Both the position numbers and the translations under genes were made by a program. A stretch of 56,896 nt of DNA from Plantago elongata (Eukaryota; Streptophyta; Magnoliopsida; Lamiales; Plantaginaceae). Shown here one piece after another: positions 11,836 to 24,057 of the stretch. The DNA is taken from positions 1-56,896 of the forward strand of contig JAYMSP010000339.1 of the NCBI GenBank assembly GCA_036897095.1. Direction: 5' to 3'. Under the pieces are notes generated by a model. The model was not told where the DNA came from. It was given only the letters and a program-made list of their open reading frames with translations, and made no database searches. Each line of letters begins with the position of its first letter. The first letter of the stretch is position 1.

Positions 11836-13270
11836 ATGATGAACAAGAAGGAAATATTCAAGTTAGCCAAGGGTTTCCGTGGGAGAGCGAAGAACTGCAT
11901 ACGGATTGCGAGAGAGCGTGTTGAGAAAGCGCTCCAGTACTCTTACAGAGATCGCCGCACCAAGAAGCGTGAGATGCGTGGTCTCTGGATCCAGCGGATC
12001 AACGCCGGTACTCGCCAGCACGGTGTATGCGTTCCTTCCTTTCTTCTCCTTACTCGATCCATTCATTGAATTGGCTTGTTTGTGGTACTTCTCTTGCTTC
12101 TATGACAATTGCTTGGTTATACTTATACCATCGTTTGGGATGATTAATTTGTGAAATGATGATGTTAACATGTGAGACCTGTTAGGTTGGGTGAATTGGG
12201 GACTATCGAAAGATTCGGATTGAAATAGAGCTAGTTTATTAAACTATGAAACTATTGCTGGTTATAGAATTATGGTGATTGAATTTGATAGATAGAAATG
12301 AATGCTTACATCATTTGAATGTCTAACGAGTGAGAGTGAAGTTTTCTGCACGGTAATAGAACGTTAGGACTAGCATTCTAGCAAAGATAAAATGGCAATG
12401 GAGTGGAGTGGTTAGCAATGATGTGTGAGTAGGATGAGCTCTCTAGCGTAGCTGAATGTGTTGCTAGACTTAGCGAAGACAACTAGTGTACACAGTAGTG
12501 TGTCATGATTGCTGTTAATCTATGGGATATCACTTTTAAATTTTCCTCCGCAACTTTAAACCTGTTCCATGTTGAGTTACAATTTCTTGATATCAGTTTG
12601 ACGCTATGAGAGTTTAAGTGCATAAATCCCCATTTATGTTTATTTTGGATAAGTAAAACCTGCCCAGATGTTTATTTTAGCTCATTGCTACGACCTATCA
12701 GTTTAATTGCACAGGATTTGTATACCTTCCCAATTTCAAATGATTTAATTTTTGCGGAATATATTGATATCTTAAAATTAAAACTCTATGGATTTTTGGA
12801 TTTGCTGACCGTAACCAATGAAATTGTCTTGTCTTCCGGAGAGAAACTGTAGTATTGAGAATCTGTAGGATTGTTTTTCGGTAGATTTGAAAACCAATAA
12901 TTTCCAGCCATCCCGATCAAGACGGTATGGGATTTGTTCCATGGCACATACTGTAATGTGCCACGACTTGGAACATTTTCTTTCGTCCTGTTTTTTCAAT
13001 CATGTTATTCTTATGTCATACTCGCAAGTTTGTGTATGAGTTGGAGCCTTTTGAGTTTGTGATTTACCTTTTCCTTGACAGGTTACCTATGGAAATTTCG
13101 TACATGGTCTGATGAAAGAGAACATTCAGTTGAACAGGAAAGTTCTATCTGAAATAGCTATGCATGAGCCATACAGCTTCAAGGCCTTGGTTGATACCTC
13201 ACGCACTGCTTTTCCTGGAAATAGAGTAAAGAAACCACTCCAGAAAGTTGGGCTATCGATCCTGGTTTAG
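11836..13270 (+). CDS. Nuclear-encoded organellar ribosomal protein bL20
   Basis: Exon 1 is 11836-12024 and exon 2 is 13082-13270, giving 125 residues. The donor GTATGC at 12025 is chosen because it gives the expected [11 protein letters not shown] junction. The earlier GT at 12023 breaks the frame. The protein covers the whole bL20 fold: [64 protein letters not shown]. It ends in a plant-specific tail, [12 protein letters not shown]. bL20 binds 23S-type rRNA early in large-subunit assembly. This nuclear type starts directly at the bacterial-like N-terminus. No long transit peptide is present, so import, probably into mitochondria, would rely on the basic N-terminal helix. Two adjacent ATGs occur (11836, 11839). 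The first is given, though relatives often start at MNKK. The gene converges with NF-YA. Confidence 0.93.
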
Positions 13271-14219
13271 TGATGCTTTATTCTGTCTACTTTCTAAATT
13301 TCGATGGACCTGTTGTCATGTAAAACCCAAGAGTATGATCTCCTTAATAAGCCTGCTTTCTCTATAAAAATATTCTGACGGTGCAGTTTACCGAATTTTA
13401 TGTCAATAGTTTCTTATTCTCCTGAAAGATACGATACTATTTGTCATGTCATTTTCTTCACGAGAAAAAAAAGGAAAAGAAAAAGGACAATCTGCAAAGA
13501 AGTGCAATGTGGTTTTGTTGATACTATGGAATTTGTCAGAACACCGGTGATAACTGCAAATATGGTTTTGCACTTTTGTTCATAAAAGGAACTTTCTGCA
13601 CAGAATATGGAATCTCTGAGATACACAGGAACATGGAATTTTCTAACACTACGGTAACAACTGCAATGTTTTGTTAATAGAAAGAACAATCAAGGAGCGA
13701 AATATGGAAATTCTGAGATCCACATCAATAACTGCACTACTGCAGTATGGTTGTTTTGCTTGTCTGCCACATATTTGCTTCAAGGATGTGGCAGATGTAT
13801 ATCGTATTCGTATGACAAAATGAAATGCAGTATAAACATCAAGGCAGAATATGTTAACAATACTTTATGCCAATCAAACATCTAAAAAGTGACCACCATT
13901 CTGTTTTATACTTTTCCAATCTAGTAAAGTTGAACTGCAAACGGGAATAAACTAGGGTAATCAACCATCCCTGAAAGCTAAAAGACCCCATCAACCGAGA
14001 CAATAACCACGGTTTCAGTCCATAACCTACTTGAATCCCGCAGCTACAAAAAAAACCTGTATTGACCCAATGTACATATGAAAAGTTATGACTTAAAACC
14101 CTGATGACCTATTCACTACTGAAAGCCAACCCTTCATAATCACCCGAAAGCAATTTCATTGCGGTTAACACTGGAAGATGTCTAGCATTCTGGGGGCCAT
14201 CTCTTTAAGAAGTGATTTT
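13271..14219. other. Convergent 3' region between bL20 and NF-YA, with diverged repeats
   Basis: No gene is seen. Between about 13505 and 13745 three diverged modules recur, each with an ATATGGAAT-like phrase, a CTGAGA or CAGAACA phrase and ending AACTGCAA or AACTGCAC. This suggests an old short tandem expansion. The NF-YA 3' untranslated region should occupy the right part. I saw no convincing miR169 target site in it. Confidence 0.5.
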
Positions 14220-16642
14220 TTAAATCTTTGGATCCCTTTCATGGTTCAAGTTGATGTTCGCCTGCAGTTCATCACCAGATGCCACCTCATTTTGAGTGTT
14301 CTCGTTCTTCTTTTGGAAACGACCTCCCATTCCTCTAGCCCTTCTTAGAGCATGTTGATGCCTAGATTCATGCAAGTATGGCTGCAAAAATTGGACCGAA
14401 AGAAAATCAATGCACTATCACCAGATAAACTTCAGTTTACCAGGACATATACTATATAGCACTGCAGCTAAGTAATTGTCCAATTCCACTTCCACTTCCA
14501 CCAATCCAAATTTCTCTCTTTTTAAATAGAAATCAAATGACCAACCAAAATTTTTTTGTGGTCACATATAATATAGATCTCCCTTGTCTTGAATCTTATA
14601 GTGCATGAGCTAGGACTATCTCATGCAGGTGATGAGAACTGGAAAGTGGCAACCCCTCATGACATCTACATTGCCAACAATAAATAAACCAACAGTAACA
14701 ATCTGATAACAACCAACATAAAGTACGCATACAATACCTTTCTAGATTTGGCAAGTTTCCTCTCTGCCTCAGCCTTTGCACGAGATTGTCGACGTCGCAA
14801 TATACCATGATATTGTTTGGCATTCACAAAGACAGGTTCCTCAACTGCATCTGAAGGCAGTGGGACACCAGCTTGCTGGATACCCATCAACTGAAGGTGG
14901 ACCTGAATAACAAAGAATTGATATGCTGCCTTGAAAATTTCATTTAAGAAGATGGTGGGACTATCATAAAGTGTACCATAGGTTGTGGGGGATAAGGTTG
15001 TGCAGGATAAGGCTGTGCTTCATAGGGAGCAAATATACTTCTGTAGTATGGATCTTGATATGGGTAGGCTGTCTGTGCCTGTAATAAAAAACATATCAAC
15101 AGTAGTAATAAAATAATTATTTATTTTCAATTTGATGGTATGCAATTCAATTTAAGGATTTCGGCATTGACGTAAACAAATATATATGAGTGGAGGTAAT
15201 GTACTGTTTAAACAAATTTGAGTTGCCGAAATTTCATTGTAGTGTTTAAAGCATATAGCATAATTCAAGGGGCAGATAGAGGATTAAGTAAAACAAGAGA
15301 AGCAGACCGAATACATTTCAAGTCCAGACAATATGTAGATGAGAACCAAGAACACTTACGGCTGCACTCCCGGCCTCAAGTTGTCCTGGTAATGGATAGT
15401 GCATGGGTGCTGATGCAATACCAGGTGACATCCCGTTCATGGCAGGGGAAGAAATGTGGGAATCTGAATGCGTTTGTTGCTCATCAGCCTCGCTGTTATC
15501 TGACAGTAAGCAATTGAGTGAATAACACACTATCACAAGGACTAATTAGTGGAAAAAGACATGATGTGCTAGGGCATAGGTTGGCCAGCATAAGTCAAGG
15601 TTTCCAAGTGTAAGGCATGGTTGTCCATAAGAATGGAAAAAAACAATTGTCTCTGTGTTCTACCATCAACAGGTACGCTATAAAGGGTTATAATTTCACA
15701 TCAGAAAATGAATGTATGAGAACACAATTCTACTGGAACCTAATCAGGTAATATGAATTATCGTCAATAAGATTTAATCCAATTACCATAATGAGAGGCA
15801 TGTAAATCTCGCTGCCAAATATGAAGATAATGACTATAAAAGCAGCAGTTCAATTTTCTTTGGCAAAGTCATTTGCAGAACACAGAAAACTGATGCATCT
15901 GTTTCAACCTATACCTAATCCAGCAGCATTACACAACACATTCTATCCAAAACGGGTCTCATAAAATATGTTTTGCCCAAATGTCTAATACTCATGATTA
16001 AACTATCTGGTTATAAAAACGGATGTAGTTTCCTGCGAGCGGATTGAACAGATGATTATTATGTTCAAATATACAGAATCCTCATTCCTCACGATCGATC
16101 TACCAATATAATACACTGTGGAGTAACTACAAATGTGATTGTTCTGTTCAATACACGGAACATTATATCTTCACAGTCAGCCAATCACATGATTAGCTAT
16201 TTTCTACCCGTTAATAGAAATCTTGAGTTCAGAACCTTGCTCACTTTTTGGAGTTACCATTAGTCAATTACGTGCTTATTAAACATCACACGTAGAAGTC
16301 AATCCACATTTCCCAAAGCATCCATCCACACTTTCTTCTAGGCAAGTTTTAACCACATCATCTTACACAAATTAAAGATACTTTCCTAAACTTCATACAA
16401 CGTTAACTAGCAGCAAACACCATCATTTCAGCCAGCTGTTCAGCATCTTATCTCTCGCGAAAGGCCTTACAGGCATGTTTTGCACAAAACTAACTTGTTT
16501 TCAAATACTCACTGCTATAACACATCCACAACCGACCAAAAAATAAGAAACAGGCCGATAAAAATGATGCCCTTCAACACATATAAAACAGTAAATCCTC
16601 GACTCGGAAATTACCAGAGATGCTGTGACCGGATGAGGTCAT
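14220..16642 (-). CDS. Nuclear factor Y subunit A (CBF-B/HAP2), NF-YA4/7-like
   Basis: Coding exons are 16642-16615, 15499-15360, 15078-14977, 14902-14738 and 14381-14220, giving 198 residues. The start [10 protein letters not shown] precedes a Gln/Pro/Tyr-rich region with [17 protein letters not shown], the phrase found in the NF-YA4/6/7 group. The core runs from about residue 111: [20 protein letters not shown] (binding to the NF-YB/NF-YC dimer), a linker, then [20 protein letters not shown] and RF (about 146-167, CCAAT-box recognition). The product is a sequence-specific subunit of the trimeric CCAAT-binding factor in the nucleus. The size is close to Arabidopsis NF-YA4 and YA7. No miR169 site was recognised, as expected for this subgroup. 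The leader appears to hold its own intron. Confidence 0.95.
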
Positions 16643-16671
16643 GATGTTAATCCACAATTCCACACACAGAC

Positions 16672-16959
16672 CTGTCAAACGCAAAAACTGAATGATACTA
16701 ATAAAAAAGATCGGGTTTGTCGTGCATAAAACAGCAAAGATCGAATTTTTCTCGCATAAAACAGCAGCCAAATTATACACAACAGGTTAGCAAATCTTGA
16801 ATGCGAATACGATCAACAAATTCAATTCCGGACCTAACTTCCATATGCGAAAAAATTAAACTCCAAAGCACAACACGTAGAGGTTAGAATCAGAATCTAA
16901 TAGCAACTCCACGGGTATAAATAAATCAATAAATTAGGGTTTGAAAGCTAATAAATTAC
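16672..16959 (-). other. Probable 5' leader intron of NF-YA
   Basis: In the NF-YA direction a donor AAAAGG|GTAATT occurs at 16959 and an acceptor GTTTGACAG ends at 16672, just 29 bases before the ATG. The stretch between them is AT-rich. An untranslated first exon would lie upstream, roughly 16960-17150. A TAGGGTTT word lies at 16935-16942 inside this stretch. NF-YA genes commonly carry a leader intron. The borders are inferred from splice signals only. Confidence 0.5.
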
Positions 16960-17167
16960 CCTTTTGATTGCAGGTGCAATTTGACGGGGGTTTGGTAGGT
17001 AGCTACGTGTTCCTCTCACTGGTTTTAGTCTCTCCGAGAGATTAGCGATGATTGGGGAATTATTCTCTGTGGTCGGATGCAGAGAGGAAATGTTATTCTG
17101 TTGTGTGTTTAAAAGATCCGAGAGACTCAAAGTTTGCCACACGTCGCTTATGTTGTGAGGGAGCACA

Positions 17168-20100
17168 CTCTGGGTTGGAATCTTGGACCTTATTTGGAAT
17201 CAAAACCGAACCTGAGTTACCTGCTTCGGTTAAGTTTGGTTTGAAATGTTTTCGCGTGGTATTTTAAAAATAACCACAAATACCAAATACGAAGCCTACA
17301 AAAAATTCAAACTTACAAAACACCAGAATTTGTAGCCCGTAAAATTTATTCTTCGAAATACCTTTTATTTTAGTATAACCCACCGAAAGTGGGTCATTCA
17401 AAAATGGCATTTAATTTAAAAAAATATCTTTTGATAACTAAACATGGTTTTCAAAATTATACCGAGCTTATAAGCTTGTTTCTATTTTTTAATTTGATGT
17501 AATATCATGATAGCTGTTCAGCAAAAAATATAGTTTGCAAACTATTTTTTCCGATAAAAAATATATTTTTAATACTTTGAAGAAATATATAAAAGTAAAA
17601 AAAATAATTAAAATTTATAAAATACTAAAAAAAAAATCTGAAAATAAAAATAAGAAATTAAAGAAAAGTAATTTAAGCTCATTAAATATTGTAAATATAA
17701 TAAATAAAATAAAGATTCATATTTCTATAAACTTAATAATAAATAAAAAAGTTCGACAAAATAAAATGGTCATTTTATACAACAATAACCACAAATTGAG
17801 ATTAATCGTAACCATGAAATTCAAATATACTTACTTCATTAATGTCACCGTACATAAAATGTCACCGCCTCACTAATATCTCGTACCAAATTATGTATGT
17901 AGAAGCATATATTTTAAAGGGCAAAATAACTTTACAAAGTTGATAAAAAAATTCTTCACTTGTAAAAATATATGATTAAATTGGATCAAATTAGTTATTA
18001 AAAAAGCGTTGTCTACAAATAACGACTCTGTTTGTCATTCTATTATAAAAACCCTCATTACTACTGAACAATTTAAAAAACCGTAGTAACTGCTGAACAA
18101 TTTAAAAAACTCTCATTAGTTTCACGCTCCTTAATTCTACGCTACAATTTCGAATTGTGGAATATATTACCAATATGGTTGATGATGATAATTATGAGGA
18201 ATTGAGGTGTCACCTTTATGAGAAAGTCGATTACTGCCCGATAATACGATGGAGGGGGAGGAGATTTGGAGGCTGATTGAGAAGCAATTTGAATTGGAAA
18301 ACGTCCATTTAAATAATTTGTTTTGTATATAAAATGGACTATTTAAATGAGTATTTCTCAATTCAAATCGATTTTCAATCCGCCCCATGAAATTATTGGG
18401 AGAATGAAGCATCAACTCTCACTTTTTCTGTTTGTCTTCTCAAAGATTGTGCACAATGCCAATCAGGCGTTCTTCAATTATTGAGTCAATGCAATATGGG
18501 GTAAATTTTGAACTCAAAATATTGATGTTCCTGATGTCCAAATTTTGAGCACAATCCTTTTTTTTATTATATTTCTTTGAATATAATAAGTATACATAAT
18601 AATAGGTAGCGTTCTTTTAAAAAAACATATAATATAAGTTAAGGAGTACTCCCTGTAGATTATGATGCCAAAGTGAATGGTTTTCTTCTTACTAGACATT
18701 TTTTAAATATGATCTATGCATGCTTTGATCTTAGTGGGTTTGCATATTTTATGATGTTCTCACTTCTCTTTCATTTGTCTAGGCAAAACATTTCCTTACT
18801 GAACAACAATATCAATATTTAATGTAGTACTAATCGCTGACAATAACATATACTATTATGGAGCAGGTGATTTTTTTAATATCATAATTTTATACTATAC
18901 TCTAGTAAATAAAAATTTAAAAAATACATATGGTTACATCCTGAAACAATGAATTAAATTTTAAAATAAAGTAAAAATTGAGATATAAAATTTTTTGAGT
19001 GTTTTATTTTAAATACTATGTACATAATTCAACATGGATGCGATTGGTATGGATGGTATATAATGTATTGTTAAGATTTGCATTATTACATTTTGCAGTT
19101 TAATCATTCCTTATATTAGACATATTTTAACTTAACTTATTAATAAATTTATAATATTGCATAAAAAGTAGAAAATATTTAATTACAAACAGAAAGAATA
19201 TATTTAAGTAAATAATTAATTTTTTACTTTACTAAATAAAAATATTTTATTTTAATTTATAATTAATGTTTAATAACAAATGTAAAGGTTTTTATATAAT
19301 TTGTTTCAAATTAATAAAGAAACGATCATCATTTAACGTTTTTAGATCATCATACTTAAATTAATTAGATCTTATAGAAATATATTGACATATGAATTAT
19401 TAAAAAATACATATATTTAACAATTGCAACAAGTAAACAAATTTAAACAAAATCTATAAATATTTATAGAATTCTTTTTATTTATTTTAGTGTTAGGCTG
19501 TTTACCATTAATTTTTTAGGTATATTAGTTTTTTTAATAAACAGTCAATTATGTAAACGGATAGCCTTTTAAACAAGTTAAGTTTTCAGCTAGCTTGTTT
19601 GAGAAAAGTCTAGATTACCAGCAACCAACTAGTTATGTTCAACATAACCTTAGTATTAGCAAGAATCCGGTTTGGTTTCGGGTTTTGGCCGGAATCAGAT
19701 CTGTGTTTAGCAAGCTACAGGAAGTCAACGTTCTGATCAAAATTTAAAAGGGCATAAATGTTGATTGACCGTAACAGCAGAGGTGAAATTGTAATTTAAC
19801 TTACCAAAAAGGGAAATAACGAACGACAATTACAAGTTTGTAACAAACAAGTAACGATGGCTGAGAAACAGACAACATTATGGGATAAATAGTTGCGTTG
19901 AATTGATGCTGTCAAATCAATAAGACGGCCTAGCCATTTCCTATCTGTTCTATCCGCCTTGTCCGAAATCCAGAAAAATTCTATCATTCTCTTCTTCTCC
20001 ATTTTTAATGGGTCGAACGAATGAATTATTTTTACAGGTATATATCCTATCTCACTTCTGATGTAATTTACTCATTTTCTATCAATCATATTTATAATCT

Positions 20101-20463
20101 GATTAGAATCAAGGTAACAAGGAATTGTATTTTTGTTTTACCTGGTTGATGATTATGTGATAGTGTTGTTTTATTTGTTAGTTGTCGTTATTGGAAATCG
20201 ATTAGTTAAGAAAATTTCTACACCCGTTTGATTTATCATTTCATTGACATTTCTGACTGCTTCATATCTGGAATTCTGATTCTATGCCGAAAAGGATTCC
20301 GTTTAAGGATGATTAGCCATGTTTGACATTTCTCAGGAGTTTCTATTTGTAGCACCTGAAGTTACTTGTTGTATACTCACTCAGTGGATTTATATGTGGG
20401 CTGACATTATGCAGATTTCTGACTAAGAGTTTGGAGTGATATTTTTGCTGCGTGAATAAAGAA
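17168..20463. other. AT-rich divergent spacer between NF-YA and AGD12
   Basis: About 3.3 kb, very AT-rich from 17300 to 19500, with no supported gene. A lysine-rich frame at 17535-17876 is a by-product of A-rich sequence. The region holds one copy of the dispersed palindromic repeat (18274-18380). Its right end is probably the AGD12 leader, with a possible leader intron whose donor GTATAT begins at 20038 and whose acceptor ATGCAG may end at 20414. Confidence 0.5.
18274..18380. repeat. Palindromic dispersed repeat, copy A
   Basis: An AT-rich imperfect palindrome. The outer arms read TTTGAATTG and CAATTCAAA, with inner arms GTCCATTTAAATA and TGGACTATTTAAAT around a centre TTGTTTTGTATATAAAA. 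Copies B (30621-30692) and C (47773-47872) share this plan. B matches the right two thirds well (TTGTTTTGTxTAxAAAAT, then ATTTAAAT, then TCAATTC). It looks like a small foldback or MITE-like family. No target duplication was recognised. Confidence 0.55.
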
Positions 20464-23400
20464 ATGAACCGCCATCCGTCTGGTCTTGGTCGACTAACTT
20501 CAGGTATAATAGACTCTTTGTGTTCTTGAAGCTAGACAAAACTCGTTCCAGTGATGTGGTTCACATCATTATTAAACTGGTTTGGATAGTGCTTAAGCAT
20601 TTTTTGGTTTTATTTTGGATCATAGCCCCCTTTGGATATACTTTTAAGTAATACTCCCTTTAGCAAATCTGTGTCTTTAATGATGTATGTAGGAGATGCG
20701 AGCTTGAATGTCTGTTCGTCATGAGATGTTTTCGACCATGTATATGCTGCCAAAGTGACTATACAAAAATGTTGATATCGATCACAAGCTAAGTGCACGT
20801 AGTGACGTAGACAAGAAATTGATGCCTGTAGTGCTATAGGCATCTGTGGTTATTTGCCATGGGCTTGTGGGATTTGATGTCAGGGACTCAAGTTTTATGG
20901 AATTTTGAAATGTACTATGGTGTTTTGAGAGTCCTATTTATGTTATTATGTCTGGCAGACTGGAAAATGGAAATGTGTCACAAATTCCTTTGTTTTTTGT
21001 TAGCAAGTAGGAGTAGAAATTATTCTCCACATGATGTTTTCTCATGGGTTTAAAGTATCGCTATGGATAACTACAACACCAACTTAGGTATAATGCTTTA
21101 TGTTTTGTTAGCGCAGTTCTGGCATAACTGACAGCTGGTCATTTGAAATGTATACAGGTAAAAGAAGATTGAAGGATCTTTTAGCTCAACGTGATAATCG
21201 TGTATGTGCAGACTGTAATGCGCCAGACCCAAAATGGGCGTAAGTTCCATTTTATTTCTTTTCTGTCTCGTTCTCTCTATATTTCTGTAATCGTCCAATG
21301 TAGAAAATTCCATAAATTTCCAAGGAATAGTATAGTTTTGGCCTCCCCATACAATGAATATAAGGTCAGGCCTTTAAGTTGTTGAGGCTTAAATAAATTA
21401 CCCTATATCACGTAACACATAAATTTGACTCTAATAGCCTTAGAAAGTATATGTTTTTGGTTACAAATAAGTTCCTCTGTACGTGCTCTTGTGAGTAACA
21501 ATTTCAACGAAGATGGGAGAGATGTGAACAACACCAAAAGATTTTTTGTCTGCCTGGGGATAAGCACTGAAAAGGCATACATATATAAAAATGTGAACTA
21601 CAGAGATTTTTTTGTTGCCATGGGAAAAAGCCTGGAATAGGGGTGCATTATAGATATATTTAGGGATGCAGATTTCCATAATATGCCGTTTATGCTTTCA
21701 AAAAGTGTGCCTCCTTAACCAGATTCCAAAGATGGTGCCAAAATCGGATAGTTCCCCTATTATTATGATTTTGTGGTATAGCAGAATATAGTAGTATCAT
21801 GACAGTGATTAATTGGAGATATAGGTGAAGATATGCGAGGTAATTTTTTCTCATTTAAGTCATGAGATCATAGATGTTGATTGCTCAGTGTTAATTTTGT
21901 AATCGTAATCAGGTCCGCGACTATTGGAGTATTTATATGCTTGAAATGCTGTGGTGTTCACAGAAGCCTTGGCTCAAATATTTCAAAGGTACGCCTGCTT
22001 CTGAACCTGCTGCATCATAGTAATATTTATAAACCCCTCCTCCCCAATTTCTGACTTCTGACATTCTATCCTTCTCACCATATATATCAATATCATCATG
22101 CAGGTTTTGTCTGTTACGTTAGATGAATGGACTGACGATGAAATTGACTCGATGGTTGAGGTTGGTGGAAATGCTTCTGCAAATTCTATTTACGAAGCAT
22201 ACATTCCTCAAGGGGTTTCAAAGCCGGGGGCAGACGCTAGTCATGAACAACGTTCAAAATTTATTAGGTGAGGTGCAAGGTATATTATTTATTTATTTAT
22301 TTATTTTCTTTCTCTTTCTAATGAATTGTATGTTTTGGACTTTTGGTCTTGATTATTCATTTATGTATTAGTTTTGATAGCTAATAATGTGAAACATAAC
22401 CAACACATTCAAATTGTTTTTCTGGATTCATTTGACACCTAAATTTCAGGATTACAACACATCAGCCGGTGCTTTAACTTCTTTGATATGTAGCATTAAT
22501 TGTGGTTCAACTTCCTTGTAATATGCCTTACTAAGGCTTATCATTGCCATGTGTTTGTGCTTTGCAGGAGTAAGTATGAGCTTCAAGCGTATTTGAAACC
22601 TAGCCTGCGCATTATGTCTAGTTCATCCAAGAAGCATTCTTTGCAGACAAGTTTTTCTAAGAAGATAATGGACAGCTTTCGAAGTACAAGTACATCGAAC
22701 GGATCAGTATGGCTTTTTCTCTGTTGCATTCCTCTTTCTCTTTCAGCAACTGTAGTAAACAAAATGTAAGGTGGACTGAGTTTCCTTAGTCTTCTAGAAT
22801 GCATGCATAGAAGAAATGAAGTACTCTGGTAGGACTGAGGAAATTCATTTCATTGGGTTCTTGGTGCTTTATGAGCTCTTGTCATCTTTGAGCTGATTTT
22901 TAATATAATCACAGAAAGGTGTGGAGGATTTCATTGGAATGTTGAAGGTCAAAGTCCTTAAAGGAACAAATTTAGCCATTCGAGATATGCTATCGAGTGA
23001 TCCATATGTCGTTTTGACTCTTGGGAAGCAGGTCCGTGTTTTTCATCTCAACTTCAGTTTATATAACAATAGTACATGCATTTGAGTTGCTCATTCATCC
23101 GTAGTAATTTTTTCAAAATTTGTGTCATTCCTTTATAGTTTATCCTTGTCTGTGTCAAATTTTGTGTCATCAGTAGTAGATGCAAATCTTGTATGCAGTT
23201 CAATCAGGTTGTGTTTCTGCAGTATATAGCATATCACCATTACCGCATAATTGATCAAACAAACTATTATTCCGTAGAGTTCAAACCTCTCATGGTGATT
23301 CTTTTCTGTTCCTAGAAAGTGCAAACAACTATCGTGAAGAGCAATTTGAATCCTATTTGGAATGAAGAGCTGAAGCTTTCTGTTCCAGAGGAATATGGCC

Positions 23401-24057
23401 CAATAAAGCTGGTAATTCTCATGTTTCATTTTCATGGTTTTCTTCCTTGGTGGTAATTTGAAGCTTTTCTGATTGAACAAATGATCTCACATGATAGAAA
23501 CTCTATACAATATTAGAATGGAATCCCATGTTTAGTAGTTTACAGCTCATATATACTTCTGCGGAATTGGCCCTGTTTCTTTGGCCATGTTCATCTGTAA
23601 AATATATTCGTGGATGCGTTGGCTAGTCTCGATGAAGATTCATAGCTGGGACTGGCGCACATGTGTTATTATATAACTTGCATTTATTGAGAAAGCCAAA
23701 ATTCGTATGAATTCAACCATGACCATTAATCACTGTAGCTAGCTTAATAGATCATCATTCTTGTTTAAACAACAGGAAGTTTACGACTATGACACATTTT
23801 CTGCGGATGATATAATGGGGGAAGCAGAGATAGATATTCAACCTATGATAACATCCGCAACTGCATTTGGAGATGCGGGAATGTTTGGAAACATGCAGGT
23901 CGGGAAATGGCTGAAATCAGATGACAATGCATTGATACAAGACAGCACAGTGAACATTGTGGATGGTAAGGTAAAGCAGGCAATATCATTGAAGCTCCAG
24001 AATGTAGAATCTGGAGAATTAGAACTTGAACTAGAATGGATTCCTATTCAACAGTGA
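20464..24057 (+). CDS. AGD12: ArfGAP with C2 domain (AGD11/12/13, ZAC type)
   Basis: Eight coding exons: 20464-20503, 21158-21239, 21913-21988, 22104-22267, 22568-22706, 22915-23031, 23316-23411 and 23776-24057. They sum to 996 nt, 331 residues. The N-terminal ArfGAP domain has the zinc finger C30-x2-C33-x16-C50-x2-C53 and the arginine finger at R58 in CCGVHRSLG. It continues through VLSVTLDEWTDDEIDSM. A Ser-rich linker (~140-167) leads to a C2 domain from about 174 (MLKVKVLKGTNLAIRDMLSS, DPYVVLTLG, NPIWNEELKLSVPE, VYDYDTFSADDIMGEAEIDI), with Asp residues in the Ca2+-loop positions. The family stimulates GTP hydrolysis by ARF GTPases at membranes, and the C2 domain binds phospholipid. Arabidopsis AGD12 is linked to gravitropism. 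Assignment to the AGD11-13 group is firm. The exact orthologue number is not. Confidence 0.93.

Noticed and set aside
12150-12460. Box C/D snoRNA in the bL20 intron
   Set aside because: An ATGATGA-like box C is present, but the nearest convincing CTGA box D is far too distant and no terminal stem is visible.
14100-14160. miR169 target site in the NF-YA 3' untranslated region
   Set aside because: AAAGCCAACCC shares a few bases with miR169 (AGCCAAGG...), but the match stops early and the orientation does not give a good target.
17535-17876. 113-codon open frame rich in lysine
   Set aside because: Its content follows from A-rich DNA. There is no domain, no coding-like codon use and no splice context.
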